Shown here: positions 1 to 11,200 of the stretch, one piece after another
How positions within the stretch are numbered: position 1 is the stretch's first letter
How the letters are laid out: every line of letters begins with the position of its first letter
Source: Klebsormidium nitens
Lineage: Eukaryota > Streptophyta > Klebsormidiophyceae > Klebsormidiales > Klebsormidiaceae
NCBI GenBank assembly: GCA_000708835.1
Contig: DF237094.1
Location: forward strand, 1-64,000
DNA length: 64,000 bases
Reading direction: 5' to 3'
Made by a program: the position numbers and the translations under genes
The notes under the pieces: generated by a model
What the model was told of the DNA's origin: nothing
The model's input: only the letters and a program-made list of their open reading frames with translations
Database searches by the model: none

Positions 1-1417
1 CAAGAATACCCTGGAGAGACAAGAGACGAGCTGTTTCGGTTAAGGGGCCTGATTCTTGGAATGAACCATGTGCTCGTCAATGGTGAACACTGGCAGACTA
101 TTGTAAGTGGCGAGTCCACAATGGGTGCAAGGCTGAACTTCGAAATGCATCATGTGGGGCGTAGTCAGGTCAGCAAATGGAATCATCGAATCATGAAGTT
201 GTTCAATGATAACAGCATCAAATTGCTTCGACATATGGTTTGCTTGAAGCAGCGGGGTGACTGACCGGCATCAAGCCCGCTTTCGGCGGAGTATTCTATG
301 GCAGCATAGTTGCGCCACCCAAGAATGAGTTCTTGTGTTTAGATTAGTATTTGCAGCTGATTGTCATCGGCCCCAGAAACGTCCGACTCGCCTACTTACA
401 CTTTCTGCATCTGTCAATAAGTTGACTTAGAACTAAAGTGTCCTCAAACAAAAGCCTCATAGGTACTACTGTAAGCTTCAAAAAGGCATAAAGAGTATTT
501 CTGGGGTGTTGGTCATATCCGACTGATTTTCTAACTTCGCGTGTATCAATGGTTTAGTTGCATCCGACTCTCTAGTTATATACTACATGGCATGTGGCAT
601 GTCGTTGCCTTTGCACAATCCGGCTAAGAAGCGCACTGCTATGCACATCGGCACCGAGCGAGTCTGATATTGCGTGATCAGCTCTTGCGCCCTCTAACGC
701 CCCAATGTCGGAAGGCCACACGAATCCATCATTCTTAATCGCGAACGCCGCTAAGGCCTGGAGACTTTTCCCAAGTCTCCAAGGATTCCGAGAACCTCAC
801 TCATTATGCGATTGAGCACTCATTTGAGTTGTGCGACTCAGCACTGCCCTGACCATAACCCTGACGAACCTTGGTACCAACCTGTAAACCTGAGTACGAC
901 CGAGAGCGAATCTTGCCTCCCGAAAATGATTCGACCGCGGTTTGTTCACGTTCCTTGTCAGTGAGCTGACACGTGGCCCAATCAAGGACTGTCCGGATAT
1001 TCAGCCCGCACGAGACGGCCGCTGTTGCGGTACTAGGTGAAACACTGAGTCGAGTCACCAGTCACACGGCCAAATCTCCAGTATGTTGGCCCTTGAAATT
1101 GAGTCTTTGTCCCCAATTCTGACTCAAAAGATGCAGGCCTATAAAGCAAGCGACCAACTTTACTTTGAGGACTTAAAGTGAGACAGAAAGCGAAAGGAGC
1201 CAGATCCTTTGACGTTCTCAGACGCTGTCCTTCTCGCATCTAGTAAGTTTCAAGCTTGCTTTTTTTCAGCTTTCCGCTGCCCCCCGAGGCCGTCTCTGAG
1301 AGGGCCAGCAGAAGGTGGCAGTGGTCATGGCTTGTGAGGAGCCGCCAGTCTCTGCGGTCGGGCCGCTTCTTCCGCCTAGTACCGTGGCGCTTCTCTTTCT
1401 GCGGAATAAGAGTCAGT
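1..1417. other. No gene supported
   Basis: Short open frames occur on both strands (for example around 60-264 and 800-1240), but none has recognisable composition, splice partners or family resemblance. I see only non-coding sequence upstream of the four-TM gene. The 5' UTR and promoter of that gene must lie here, but no clear core element stands out. Confidence 0.5.
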
Positions 1418-2602
1418 ATGCGCAAAGCGAAGCGTGGGAACAAGCGAGACAGCAGTCCTGCGTGGAAAGTGGCAACGCTTCTGCTGAGCGCTGCGCTCTT
1501 GGTCGTTCTCTGTTGGGCATTTTCGCAAGCTGGGCAAAGTCCTTTCACTCCAAAAGAGGCACCTGCTGAAAAGGAGTCGCGGCCTGTGAAGGAGCTGGAC
1601 CCTGCTGACGTCATCCCGACAAAAGACAAGGCCCTAGTGCCGTTGGAGAAGGAGTTGCAGCCGCCGGGAAAAAGCACGAAGCCTGCTGACGTCACCCTGA
1701 CGACAGACAAGCTCTTCCTGCCAAATCCTGCAAACATGAACTATTTCCTACGAGACACAGAGCTTTTGAATCCGCTGTTTGCCTCGCACCCCCCTCTGCG
1801 CGTCACCCGATGCCGCAGCGAGCTCAACGGCCCAAGTAACGACTTCTACCAAGTGGAGCATCCTGAGGGGTGTAACGCTAGGCCCGGGATGCGGGACAAA
1901 GCGTTACGCGAGTACAAGAAAGGGGAGCTGTTCTTCGCCATCCAGCTTCCCTGGGTCTCTTACTTTGTCTCGATCTGGGTGGCTGGTCTTTTCGTGTACG
2001 GTGTCTGGGACACGTGGCGTGCAGAAAAGTCTGCCACGCAGACGAGAAAGCAGGCAAAAAGGAACCTGCATAGCGCGTCTGATTCAGAGGATACGTCAGG
2101 CTATGGTCCACTTTACTTTCTGCTTGGCGTATTCGGGTTCGCTTTGGCGTTCTGCAACGCCATGTCGCTGTTGGTTCTTGAGACCCAGCTTCCGGTTAGC
2201 CTGCCTGACCCAGATGTATCTGGGCTTAACCAATTTCTGGCAAAATCCGGGTTATCCTTGCACCGATGTGAAGCGGGCGTGTACAACAAGTATGATTTCT
2301 ACGTCGTTGGGTTTCCGGACAGCTGTCAGCAGCTGGGAGATCCGCACGTGGGGATCTCAGACAAGGTGCGAGGAAAGATTGAAAAGGAACATGACGGTCC
2401 GGGAGGCTCAGATTTAAATATGATGGATCTAGAAGAATACCGGCCTCTTCGATTGATAGTGTTTCTGTGGTTCTTTTGGATGATTATTGCTTCGACAATC
2501 ACCGTCATTTCGTTCCCAGTGGTAGGTTTTCAGCTTTTGAAAAGTTGTGCTGAGAGAGGGGAGGTATATGCAGAAATTCAGGACGAGGATCCTCAAGTAT
2601 AG
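1418..2602 (+). CDS. Four-TM membrane protein with duplicated ectodomain, unknown function
   Basis: Single-exon gene, 394 residues from the ATG at 1418. The frame stays open upstream, but only without an ATG, and this start leaves a basic N-terminus just before the first membrane segment. Hydrophobic segments lie at about residues 16-35, 172-197, 232-254 and 344-374. The two loops that face the same side (about 36-171 and 255-343) each hold a related motif: Arg-Cys, then Asp-Phe-Tyr, then Pro-(Glu/Asp)-x-Cys (Cys132/152 and Cys284/303). This suggests a duplicated disulfide-bonded module followed by a TM. The region 57-102 also contains two similar stretches around Ala-Asp-Val, each encoded by GCTGACGTC. 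The tail after TM4 is short and acidic. I do not recognise a family; a channel accessory or receptor-like subunit is only a guess from topology. Confidence 0.7.
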   Translation: MRKAKRGNKRDSSPAWKVATLLLSAALLVVLCWAFSQAGQSPFTPKEAPAEKESRPVKELDPADVIPTKDKALVPLEKELQPPGKSTKPADVTLTTDKLFLPNPANMNYFLRDTELLNPLFASHPPLRVTRCRSELNGPSNDFYQVEHPEGCNARPGMRDKALREYKKGELFFAIQLPWVSYFVSIWVAGLFVYGVWDTWRAEKSATQTRKQAKRNLHSASDSEDTSGYGPLYFLLGVFGFALAFCNAMSLLVLETQLPVSLPDPDVSGLNQFLAKSGLSLHRCEAGVYNKYDFYVVGFPDSCQQLGDPHVGISDKVRGKIEKEHDGPGGSDLNMMDLEEYRPLRLIVFLWFFWMIIASTITVISFPVVGFQLLKSCAERGEVYAEIQDEDPQV

Positions 2603-5228
2603 TGCAGCAGAATTGCAACGACAGTAGCAAGCCTTGAGGCTTCTGCCAATGTCGTTTACTTGTACTGATTTGCAGAAGAGGGTCTACTGTGACAGGTGAT
2701 GTTTCTGAATCATCACTGCCAGGCACTCTTCGTTGGTTGTTTGTTCAATCATTCCGATGCAGAACTCTCGTTCATTTGTGTATATGTGTTCGTCCACTAG
2801 GAAAGTGCACCATTGGATTTCTGAATTACATCACCCTTGGAATATGTATCAATATTGACCAAGTTCTCTCTTTAAGTGAGGCCCGTCCAACTGTGGCCGC
2901 CTGTCGAACCCGGCTAGATCAAGCAGATTTGGAGGACCAATCAGCATGTACGTTCTGCAGGACGATCTTTTCAATACCTAGGTCTCCGCTGCAAGATATT
3001 CGATAGAACATACAAATGTCATAACTTTATGCGTTTGAGGCGGAAGATGGTTGTTCGTACGTTCTGGCTTTGCTTTTTGCATGCCTGGATTTGTCACCGT
3101 CGAGACAAAATGTATGCCTCTTCTACTCATCAGCGCTCCGTTCAATCGGCATCGACGTGATCGTTCTCGCGTACTTCGAACAACCTTCACTATTTACCGA
3201 GTGTAATCATTGACGTGTGCCGCTTTGGATTGGCGTGCTTCAGGGCATCTGAGCGCACGGACTGGCTTGCAACGATGTTTCTAGAACGAAGGATGTCTTG
3301 GGCTCCTGACAACAACAATATGAACGAGGCTGATTCACATAGCCGTGGTACGTTTTTAAGTTGCACTGAGTATCTACTGATCCGTGATCTTCGCAAATGT
3401 AGTGCCGTCTGTATTGAAGTTCTCGACTTAATGTTCAAGGAAAAGACGAAACAAGTAGAAATTCATTGAAGAACTTGCAGGAGCGCCGCGTGCGCTGGCT
3501 CTTGCTTGATTTGACTTCTACGTGCAAGAACCTGGTCGAAGAGTCGCAGAATTTTCCCAAAATTTCACAGCGTTTTCACATGTGTTGCTGATCGTTTCAA
3601 TGATCTAAAATGTGTTAGGCCACGAAGTTTCAATAATGTATATGTGCAATCATGAAATCTCGCATCGAGAATCTGACAGTTGATATTGCCCGCCTGCTGC
3701 GAGGGAGTGCTCTAAGGCCCAGCTGCATGTTGAAACAAATCGAACGCGCGCGCGGCAGCGCGGCATCGCCTCCGCTAACTCCGCGTCGCGCCCGACAGGC
3801 CGACGCTACACTAGTGAATTTGAGGTCGGATCATGGATGAACGCACGCGTGAAATCAGACGCCTGGCTCACGTACGGTCAGTCAGAGCGGGGTCAAGGAG
3901 AATCGGTAATTTCAGGACTGGGGCCGGAGACGCTGTTGGAAGCGGTGACGTGGCGAGGTTTAGGGGCAAAACCCTGGGCTAGGCTCCATTCGGCCAATCA
4001 TGAATAGGAAGGCCCCGATCAAAACCCTAAACCTCGCCACGTCAGCCTTTCCAACAGCGTCCCCGGCCCCGGTCCTGAAATCACCGATTCTCCTTGACCC
4101 CGCTCAGTCATACACGGGCTCCGACGGACGCGGGCACGGTACTTCAACCTGAAATTTATCCTGAAGCACGCGCGTACATTCTTATCGACGGGCGCCGAAC
4201 AATTTGAAGAAGGTTTAAATTTCAATCGACGGCCGGCCATCAATGGCTTTAAGAGTGTAGATCGAATCGGTGGCCTAAGGCCCACAGATCATGTAGCCTT
4301 GTAGGACCTACCGTATATTGGTTTGGCGGACTGCTGGGCATTTGAAGTGCGGCCTGCCACAATCATTCAGTGCGAAGACTCAAGAGTCAAGACAAGTGCC
4401 CGATCTGCCCACGTGTCGACAGCGTTGCTGGGTTGTGAGCTCATTGGCTGCATCATGTCACCATCATGACAATAAACCACCTTTAGGCTTTGCACATGTG
4501 TAGGATTTATCCTACAATTCTGGACCGCGTCCAGCTGGCATGCCGCATAAGACTAGGGATACGTTTTGTCAGCTCACAATCTAGCCCTTGAAGATGACTG
4601 CTATCAATGTGGATAAACTATCGACATTGATACGTTATCGATCGCCCTGAACTTCGCGTCGAACCCTCATCAATTTGAACATCATCAAATTCTGTTCCGA
4701 TATCGATCTTTTGGCCGGGGGTCGATGGCATTGTAGCTTCTTCCGAAAAGTTCTCATGCGATTCATCATTGGTGCATTGTTGGCGATCATCAGAACGAAA
4801 AAACGGGAAGTGCTTCAACATTAGACATGGCTCATTCTCATCTTGTTGATGAGGATCGACACACTGACAGAGGGCTAGAAGAACGCAAAAAGGAATGCCG
4901 ACAATGAATAGGGTTGGAAGCTCAAGTCCTGAATCCGTGCAGAAAGTGCTCTAATACGGAAGCTGAGAGTAATGCTGCTGTTGTAAGTGTGGAGGAGGCT
5001 GCATTACGCCTGAGACGGGGCTTCTAAAGAAGGCCCTCCAGCTTGAGCCAAGGTGGCGGCGCGCCCTTCTGAAACAGCATAAAATACTTCTGCTCCGATC
5101 GCCTCCTGGAGCTTTGAAAGGAACATCTCCGAGTGAGAATCACCAATTGGGCATAGTAGCTTGACGTATTAAATTTAAGTTTGTACATCGAATATTTGAG
5201 TGGCTATCTGAAAGGACTGCACATCGCA
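2603..5228. other. Intergenic spacer between the four-TM gene and the large surface-protein gene
   Basis: No gene is supported. Open frames at 2689-3006, 3652-3840 and 4618-4821 lack splice partners and resemblance to known families. The spacer contains the long inverted repeat at 3878-4112. The 5' part of the downstream gene's transcript must begin near its right end. Confidence 0.5.
3878..4112. repeat. Long inverted repeat (about 89-nt arms, 57-nt loop)
   Basis: The left arm at about 3878-3966 reads as the near-perfect reverse complement of the right arm at about 4024-4112, with only a handful of mismatches over about 89 nt. The arms share landmarks such as GAGCGGGGTCAAGGAGAATC and GACGTGGCGAGGTTTAGGG. 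Transcribed RNA would fold into one long hairpin. No flanking target-site duplication is obvious. It could be a foldback/MITE-like element or a small-RNA hairpin precursor. Confidence 0.8.
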
Positions 5229-8200
5229 ATGGGGGCTCCCCGCAGGCGGTCCCTGGCCGGCCAGACCGTCAGTGTTGCCGTGTCCGAATCTGGCGTCTTG
5301 GACGAGACTGCCGTCCAAGAAAAACAAACCCGGCCCCAGCTTGGGATCAGCGTCGCGCTTGCGACGTCTCTCACTATTTTCGCACTGCTAGTTATCCTTG
5401 CATACTTCACAAAACCGGAGCACACTAAATTGGAGGAGGGGCAGCTTTTGAGGGAGAGTCGCTTGGCTGGGGGAGAAACCGATGGTGCGCAGAGGCGGGA
5501 GTTGAGGATGCGGTTAAGCGGCAATGTGGAGGGGTTAGGGCACCAATTAGCGGCTAACCCGGTGGTTAACGACCTCCTGGGGGGGGGCTCGAGCAGCGGT
5601 ATTGCTGCACCGATTGACGCCACCTTAACCCAAGTTAACCAGGGGAGCGTGGAAGATGCGGAGAAAGGCATGGTTAAGGAGGCTTTGGTGGATCTAACCC
5701 TGCCACCAACTTTCGAAACTAACTTCGCTTCTGGCGAAACCCCCAGTGCAATGCTGCCTAACAAGATTCTTGACCTGTTCACAGACCAGCCCGCCGGATA
5801 CATTCCGGGGGAGCTCCTTCCCCAGTCTTACGTCCCGGGGGGGGCTGTTCCAAACCTGTTCAACCTCCCCCCGTTCCCGTTATATACCCCCCCGGCAAAA
5901 AGTCTCGCCTCAAGGCTGGCTGAGGCGCTTCATGGGTCATCTGACGTCCCATCGTCTCTCAAAGCTCAGGCGGCGATGCTGATTTTAGAGCAGTTCATTC
6001 CAAAGCGGCTGTCGGACTTGCCCCTGTTTCACGGTCAGAGTGTGAAAATCCCGGGGCTGCCTGCGGTGAGCCTGCCCAAGCTGGACGTGGAGAGTATTTA
6101 CACCTTGGTCGTCAAGGCGCAGGAGGCCAGGGAAGATCTGTTGGGTTTCGTGATCCAGGAGACTCTCGCGAGGGTGCTGCCAATTGAGAACTACCGGAGC
6201 ATCATCACAGCCGTCGAGTAAGTGCGCTTTGCTGACGTGGGCTTTTTCTCACGCATGGGGAAATTTTTGACGGACGAGGGTGTGCGTATAAGAAAGAAAA
6301 CAATCAGGTTCAAGATGGACGGCAAGCTGCAATCCCGCGATAATGAACCCTCGTTTAAGGGAAGAACCGTCTCAAACTTGGGTGTAGAAGCATGCGAGAT
6401 CATCTCAAGGGGTCAATAGAAGTCAATCGATTGTACAAGCGTGCGAAAGTACATGCTCGCTTGTTGGTTCAGTTACTGCACTCACGGTCTCTCCGCTGAT
6501 GCATTCCCTACTGCTGACAGCTAATATAAGCGACGCCATACTTTGTACAGTATTTGGCCCTTCTGCGGACTACATACTGAGCTCGTGAAGCTATCTTTTC
6601 TATCATAATATATGTCCTGCTTTGCTGGCATTCTCCGCCCTTCTGGCAAGATTCAACCCTCTGCTCGATACCGCATCACTTGGTTGCCGTTTTTCCTTCT
6701 CTCCTCCTTCGTTTCAAAGTCACTGAAACGAAGGAGGAGACTTGATTTGTATCAGTCCGACAGGCCACTTTGTCCGCATCAAAGGCCCTTCAACAACTTC
6801 GAATGTCTCACATACTGCAAAACTCGTCATACAGGTGTTCAGCTGAGCAGATGGTTGTCCACGCTCTAGACACGACGCCCCTTCTCAGCTGGCCGGTCGG
6901 AGCTCTCCTCATCGGCGACTCTGAGTGGGGCTGCGCCAATTTTACCGGGGGCTCGGGCCCCTTCTACCGGGCGATCAAGAGCGTGGCGACTGCAGCGGGC
7001 AATTCCGTCATTATTACTTTTGAGAAAGGTAGTTAGTCCGCTGCTCATCGATTTGTTTACTTCCGGAACTGAGTTGCAGAATACGTTAACCCAGCTTGCT
7101 TGTCATGCGCTATGAGGAACGGCGATCAAGAGCATGGCGACTGCAGCGGGCAGTTCCGTCGTTGTCACCTGAGAAAGGTAAGATTTCTTTGCTCAGGGAG
7201 TCGTATGTTTGCGAGAATGAGTTGCGGGAACACGTTAACCCAGGTCGCCTTTCGTGCCTTAGTCAGAACGACGATCAAGAGCCTGGCAACCGCAGCCGGC
7301 GGTGCCTAAGTGCCGTCGTTGTAACCTGTGAAAAAGGTAGTTGCCAGCTGCTTATCAGATTCTAACCTGCAGACACGAGGTGCGAAAGAAGTTGACTCGG
7401 TCTGCTTGTCATATGCGCTAGTTGGAAGGCGCATCAAGCAAGCCTCCGAAAAATTTGCCAGGGCAGAGGGACAAGTGAAGGCAGCAAGTCCCGTTCTGTC
7501 CAGATTTTCTCGTTCGGATTGAAGTTGCCGCTTTCAAAACTGATTGCCTTGGATCCTTCGCAACGGCATGCTCTTGTCGCCAGACAATGAGCCCTTGAGG
7601 TGAGTACCGCCCCGTGAACTCCCTGTTCTTCCGATGCAATTTCAGCTTGCTTAAAGCTGCCGTTGCTTCCCTCCGTAAACGCGTAGATGAGTGTACGAGG
7701 CCTTCTTAGAAGACGGATCACCTTTCCCGAAGAACAAACTCAGGACTCTAGAACTAAAACGAACCCAGATTGATTGCGTGCTAAGACCAGACTTTGGTTT
7801 CCGCATAGATGCGACGCACATTCTGAGAGATCTCAACTTGCCGGACCCCTCCCAAGCCGTCGGCCCCGCGGCCGCGGTCGCGCGCGAGCTACTCCACTGC
7901 ACCACCCAAGCCTTCGACGCGCTGCCCATCGACTTCGACAAACTCGCTTCCGAATGTTCCGTCGTCGAATCTGACTGCCTCGCCGGCGCGATTCCGCTGG
8001 GCGCGAGATGCGCGTCGGCGATCCAGAGCGCGGCATATGCCGCGGCCGGGCCCGCGAGCACGCTCGTCGGCGTAGCGAAGTGCGCGCAGGTGGTGACAGC
8101 TGTCCTCGCGCAGGAGCACGCGGGGCGGCTGTTCACGGAGGGAGCTGTGATGGGCTGCGGCGTGCTTCAAAACGTGAGAGTTATGAATACCTCGCATGAT

Positions 8201-11200
8201 GTCTCTTGACGTTGGCTCAGCTCGCGGGGGAGAGTATTGAGGTTTGCTAGACTTTGTCATGCCGTTTGGTCTTTCGGTTTCGGAAAAATGGAATCTAAGC
8301 TGAGCGGCTACCCCTGATCAGAACGCCACCCGTGGTGACTGTGGCAAGGGTCTGTCTTTGTCTTCTCACAACGCGGTCGTTGTTCGTGGCGACGCATTGC
8401 TCCTTCTTCAACTAACAAGAATCTTACGGAAATTGTCTGAATATCGTTCGGAGCCTTTGTCGGTAATATGTTAGCTTCTTCTGACTTGATTTTCGGACAC
8501 CTGTCACTTTCAGAAACACCTCAATTCTAAAACCACGGCCGCCCGCACGGAAGGATACAGTATGTTTCCAATCGAAACAACTCGCTGGAACCGGGAAGGA
8601 GAGACGAAAGTATATCCAAAATCAGTGACTCAGATCCGTTGTTTTGAAGCAGTGTCTGCGCAAAGCAATCCTTCAATTTGATTAAGAATCCGTCCGTTTC
8701 TTCTCAGGCATTTGCCCCGGGCAACGACTCCCTCAGCCAATGCATATCTGGGTTCAACTTCACCGCCCTCGACGAGACCCAGTACGCGCAGCACGCGCGC
8801 GCATGCCAGGACGACTCCTCGGCCGCCACGTGTTGCGCCAGCGTCCAAGCGGTCGCGTCCAAACTCCTGGCGGCAAACCCGGAGCAAGCGTCCGCAGTGC
8901 TTACGGACGCGGTACTCAGCGAGGGGTGTACGCACGCGCTGAAGGTTCGGATGGGGCTGACCAACCAGAGCTTGGAGGTGAGGGGGCCGGGCGACAGATT
9001 TTGCCGTTTTCTCGCGCTACGAGTAAGCTCAATTGCTTGTATCAGCATCTGGAAAGTGATATCCGTCGGTCGCTTCATAGAAAGACAATTTGGGGATGGG
9101 CTTATATGCCAGCTCTGCTTTTGCCCCTCGACAGATTTCCCGCTTTGCTTTCCTGATTATGGAGCATCGAGCTTCAAAAATTCAGGTTTAAACGGCAGAT
9201 TCAGGGACACTGCTTTGCCAACGATTGCCCAACCACCGTTACCTGCGGGAACAACAAATACCAAAACCCAAAGCTGTGAATGCATACTTAGGAGTCAGAC
9301 AGTCTGTCAGCCTAAAAACATTCATCAGAGAAGTGGAGCACATCTTTGTAGCGAACGAACGTTTCACGGGACGTTTGCTAGGTGTTCGTCCCTGTCCGGA
9401 GGCTCTCTCTAAACCAGCCTTCTGAACCGTTCCGCAGCATTGTTCTGCCGTCTTTCCCACCATCGAGACGCTCCTAGAGGGCATCCAGTGCGCCGGAAAA
9501 AGTGCCGCCCAGGTGGCGAAGACGTTCGACGCCGGCAAAATTGCCGTGGCGTGTGCACCGCTTGCCGGCGCGAGCGCTTCTTGCGGCGAAGAGATTGCGA
9601 AGGCTGCAAAGGAACTCGCCGGAGGTGACAGCTCAGAGGTGAGAAAGCGGAATATCTGGAAGAACCTATTTTGAGCAAAAGCTGTCTTCGCTGTCTAAAG
9701 AGTGCTCCCGATTTCTTGATGGTTCCTTGTGCATGACTTTGAGCATCCGTTTAGAACCAGAAACGTTATTTGTGAACAATAATAGGCTCCTACCATTAGT
9801 CTTTATCAGATGTATTTCGGGGCAAGAGGTCCAGGATTTATCGTAGTTACGGCAGCGTAAGCGGACAGAGGCGAGGAGGCGGTAATAATGGACGAAAAAA
9901 GAGAACAATGTAGACCCGCTGATTGAATTACCTTCATCTTCGACGCATTTTGGCCTAAGGGGTTATGCAGTTTCCGTATCGATGTGAAACTTCAGGTGAT
10001 CGGCTTGGAGATTCAAGCCTCTGCTTTAATCTTCTCATTCTGGCCGATCCAAAGCCTCTCCTTTTCCTGCAGGGCTGCGAAGCGGCCGTCGTGATGAACC
10101 TTTTCGCGAACCACTTTGACGTGGCGTTCTTTGCGCTAGCTCAGGTAAGACCTCTCGTTGCGACCTTCGTTGCGCGGGAGATTTTCTTGACTGCCCATCC
10201 GCGCTTCTTTGCGAGGGGGCCATGAAGGCATCCACATTTCGCTTACATGGTCGGAAGCAGAGAACTGATCCTCCGGATTTTTTAAGTGGATTACTGGAAA
10301 GCCAAGCTCAAACCATGTAATTATTGGTAAGATGGTCTTTCCGAACACTGCAGTCAAAGGCATAAACTTCAACCTCCTTTGCAGGTTCCGGGAGCCGCTA
10401 CTATTGGCGCCTCGCTTCCATGGCTGAACCAGCTGAAAGACCAAGTCGCTCAGATTCCCTACACCGTTTCGTCTTTCCCCTCGCTCTACAAAGCAGCTTT
10501 GGGCGACCTCTCTCAAACCCTAAACCTCAAAACCCTTTCGGACGCTCTCGCCGGTTGGGACTCCGCGGACGTCCGAACCCTGTCCGCGGCGTTCGCGCGC
10601 GTGCCCGCGCCCCTGCGCTCCGCGGCCGCCGCGCGCATCGCGCGCGCGCTGAACCGCGGAACGGGTTTCGCGTCAGCGGCCTACAGCATCGCTTTGGACG
10701 CCCAAGCCCTGGCGGGTTTGATCGCGGGTTACCCGACCCTCCCTAACGGCCTTCCTAACCTGCGATTAAGCCCGGAAACCCTGCTGTTACTGGCGCCGTT
10801 TCTCCCTAATCGAATGCCGGCTATGGCTGAAGAGGGGCTTCCCTTAAACCCGGAAATCCTAACCGCACTCTCCGAAGCTTATCACAGCCTTCCCCATGGA
10901 CTCCCCGCTCTAACCGTTGACGCCGTAACCATGGGTTTTCTCAGTGGTTATCTTCCTAACCTTCCCCTAGAGCTTCTATCGGGCTCCGTACCCCCGCTGC
11001 TGTTCGGCGAGGTCTTCCTGGCGGAGGTTTTGAAAACGGGTTTGCCAAACCTGGATCATAACCAGATTGCGGACTTCTTAAAGAAAGCCCTCCCAAACCT
11101 GCCGGTAGAACCGGAGACACTGATGGAAATGGCTAAGGAGCAGTTTCCTAACGGCGTAAACCCGAAGACGATCCGTTCCTTGTTGACGAAGAAGCTGTCC

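Noticed and set aside
2689-3006. 105-codon plus-strand frame in the first spacer
   Set aside because: No codon-like composition, splice partner or known motif.
4618-4821. Acidic 67-codon minus-strand frame
   Set aside because: Possible old gene fragment, but there is no start context, splice site or family match to support it.
10420-10746. Arg-rich overlapping plus-strand frame, and minus-strand frames at 11056-11686
   Set aside because: Shadows of the long Leu-Pro repeat exon; that exon's frame continues cleanly to both splice sites.
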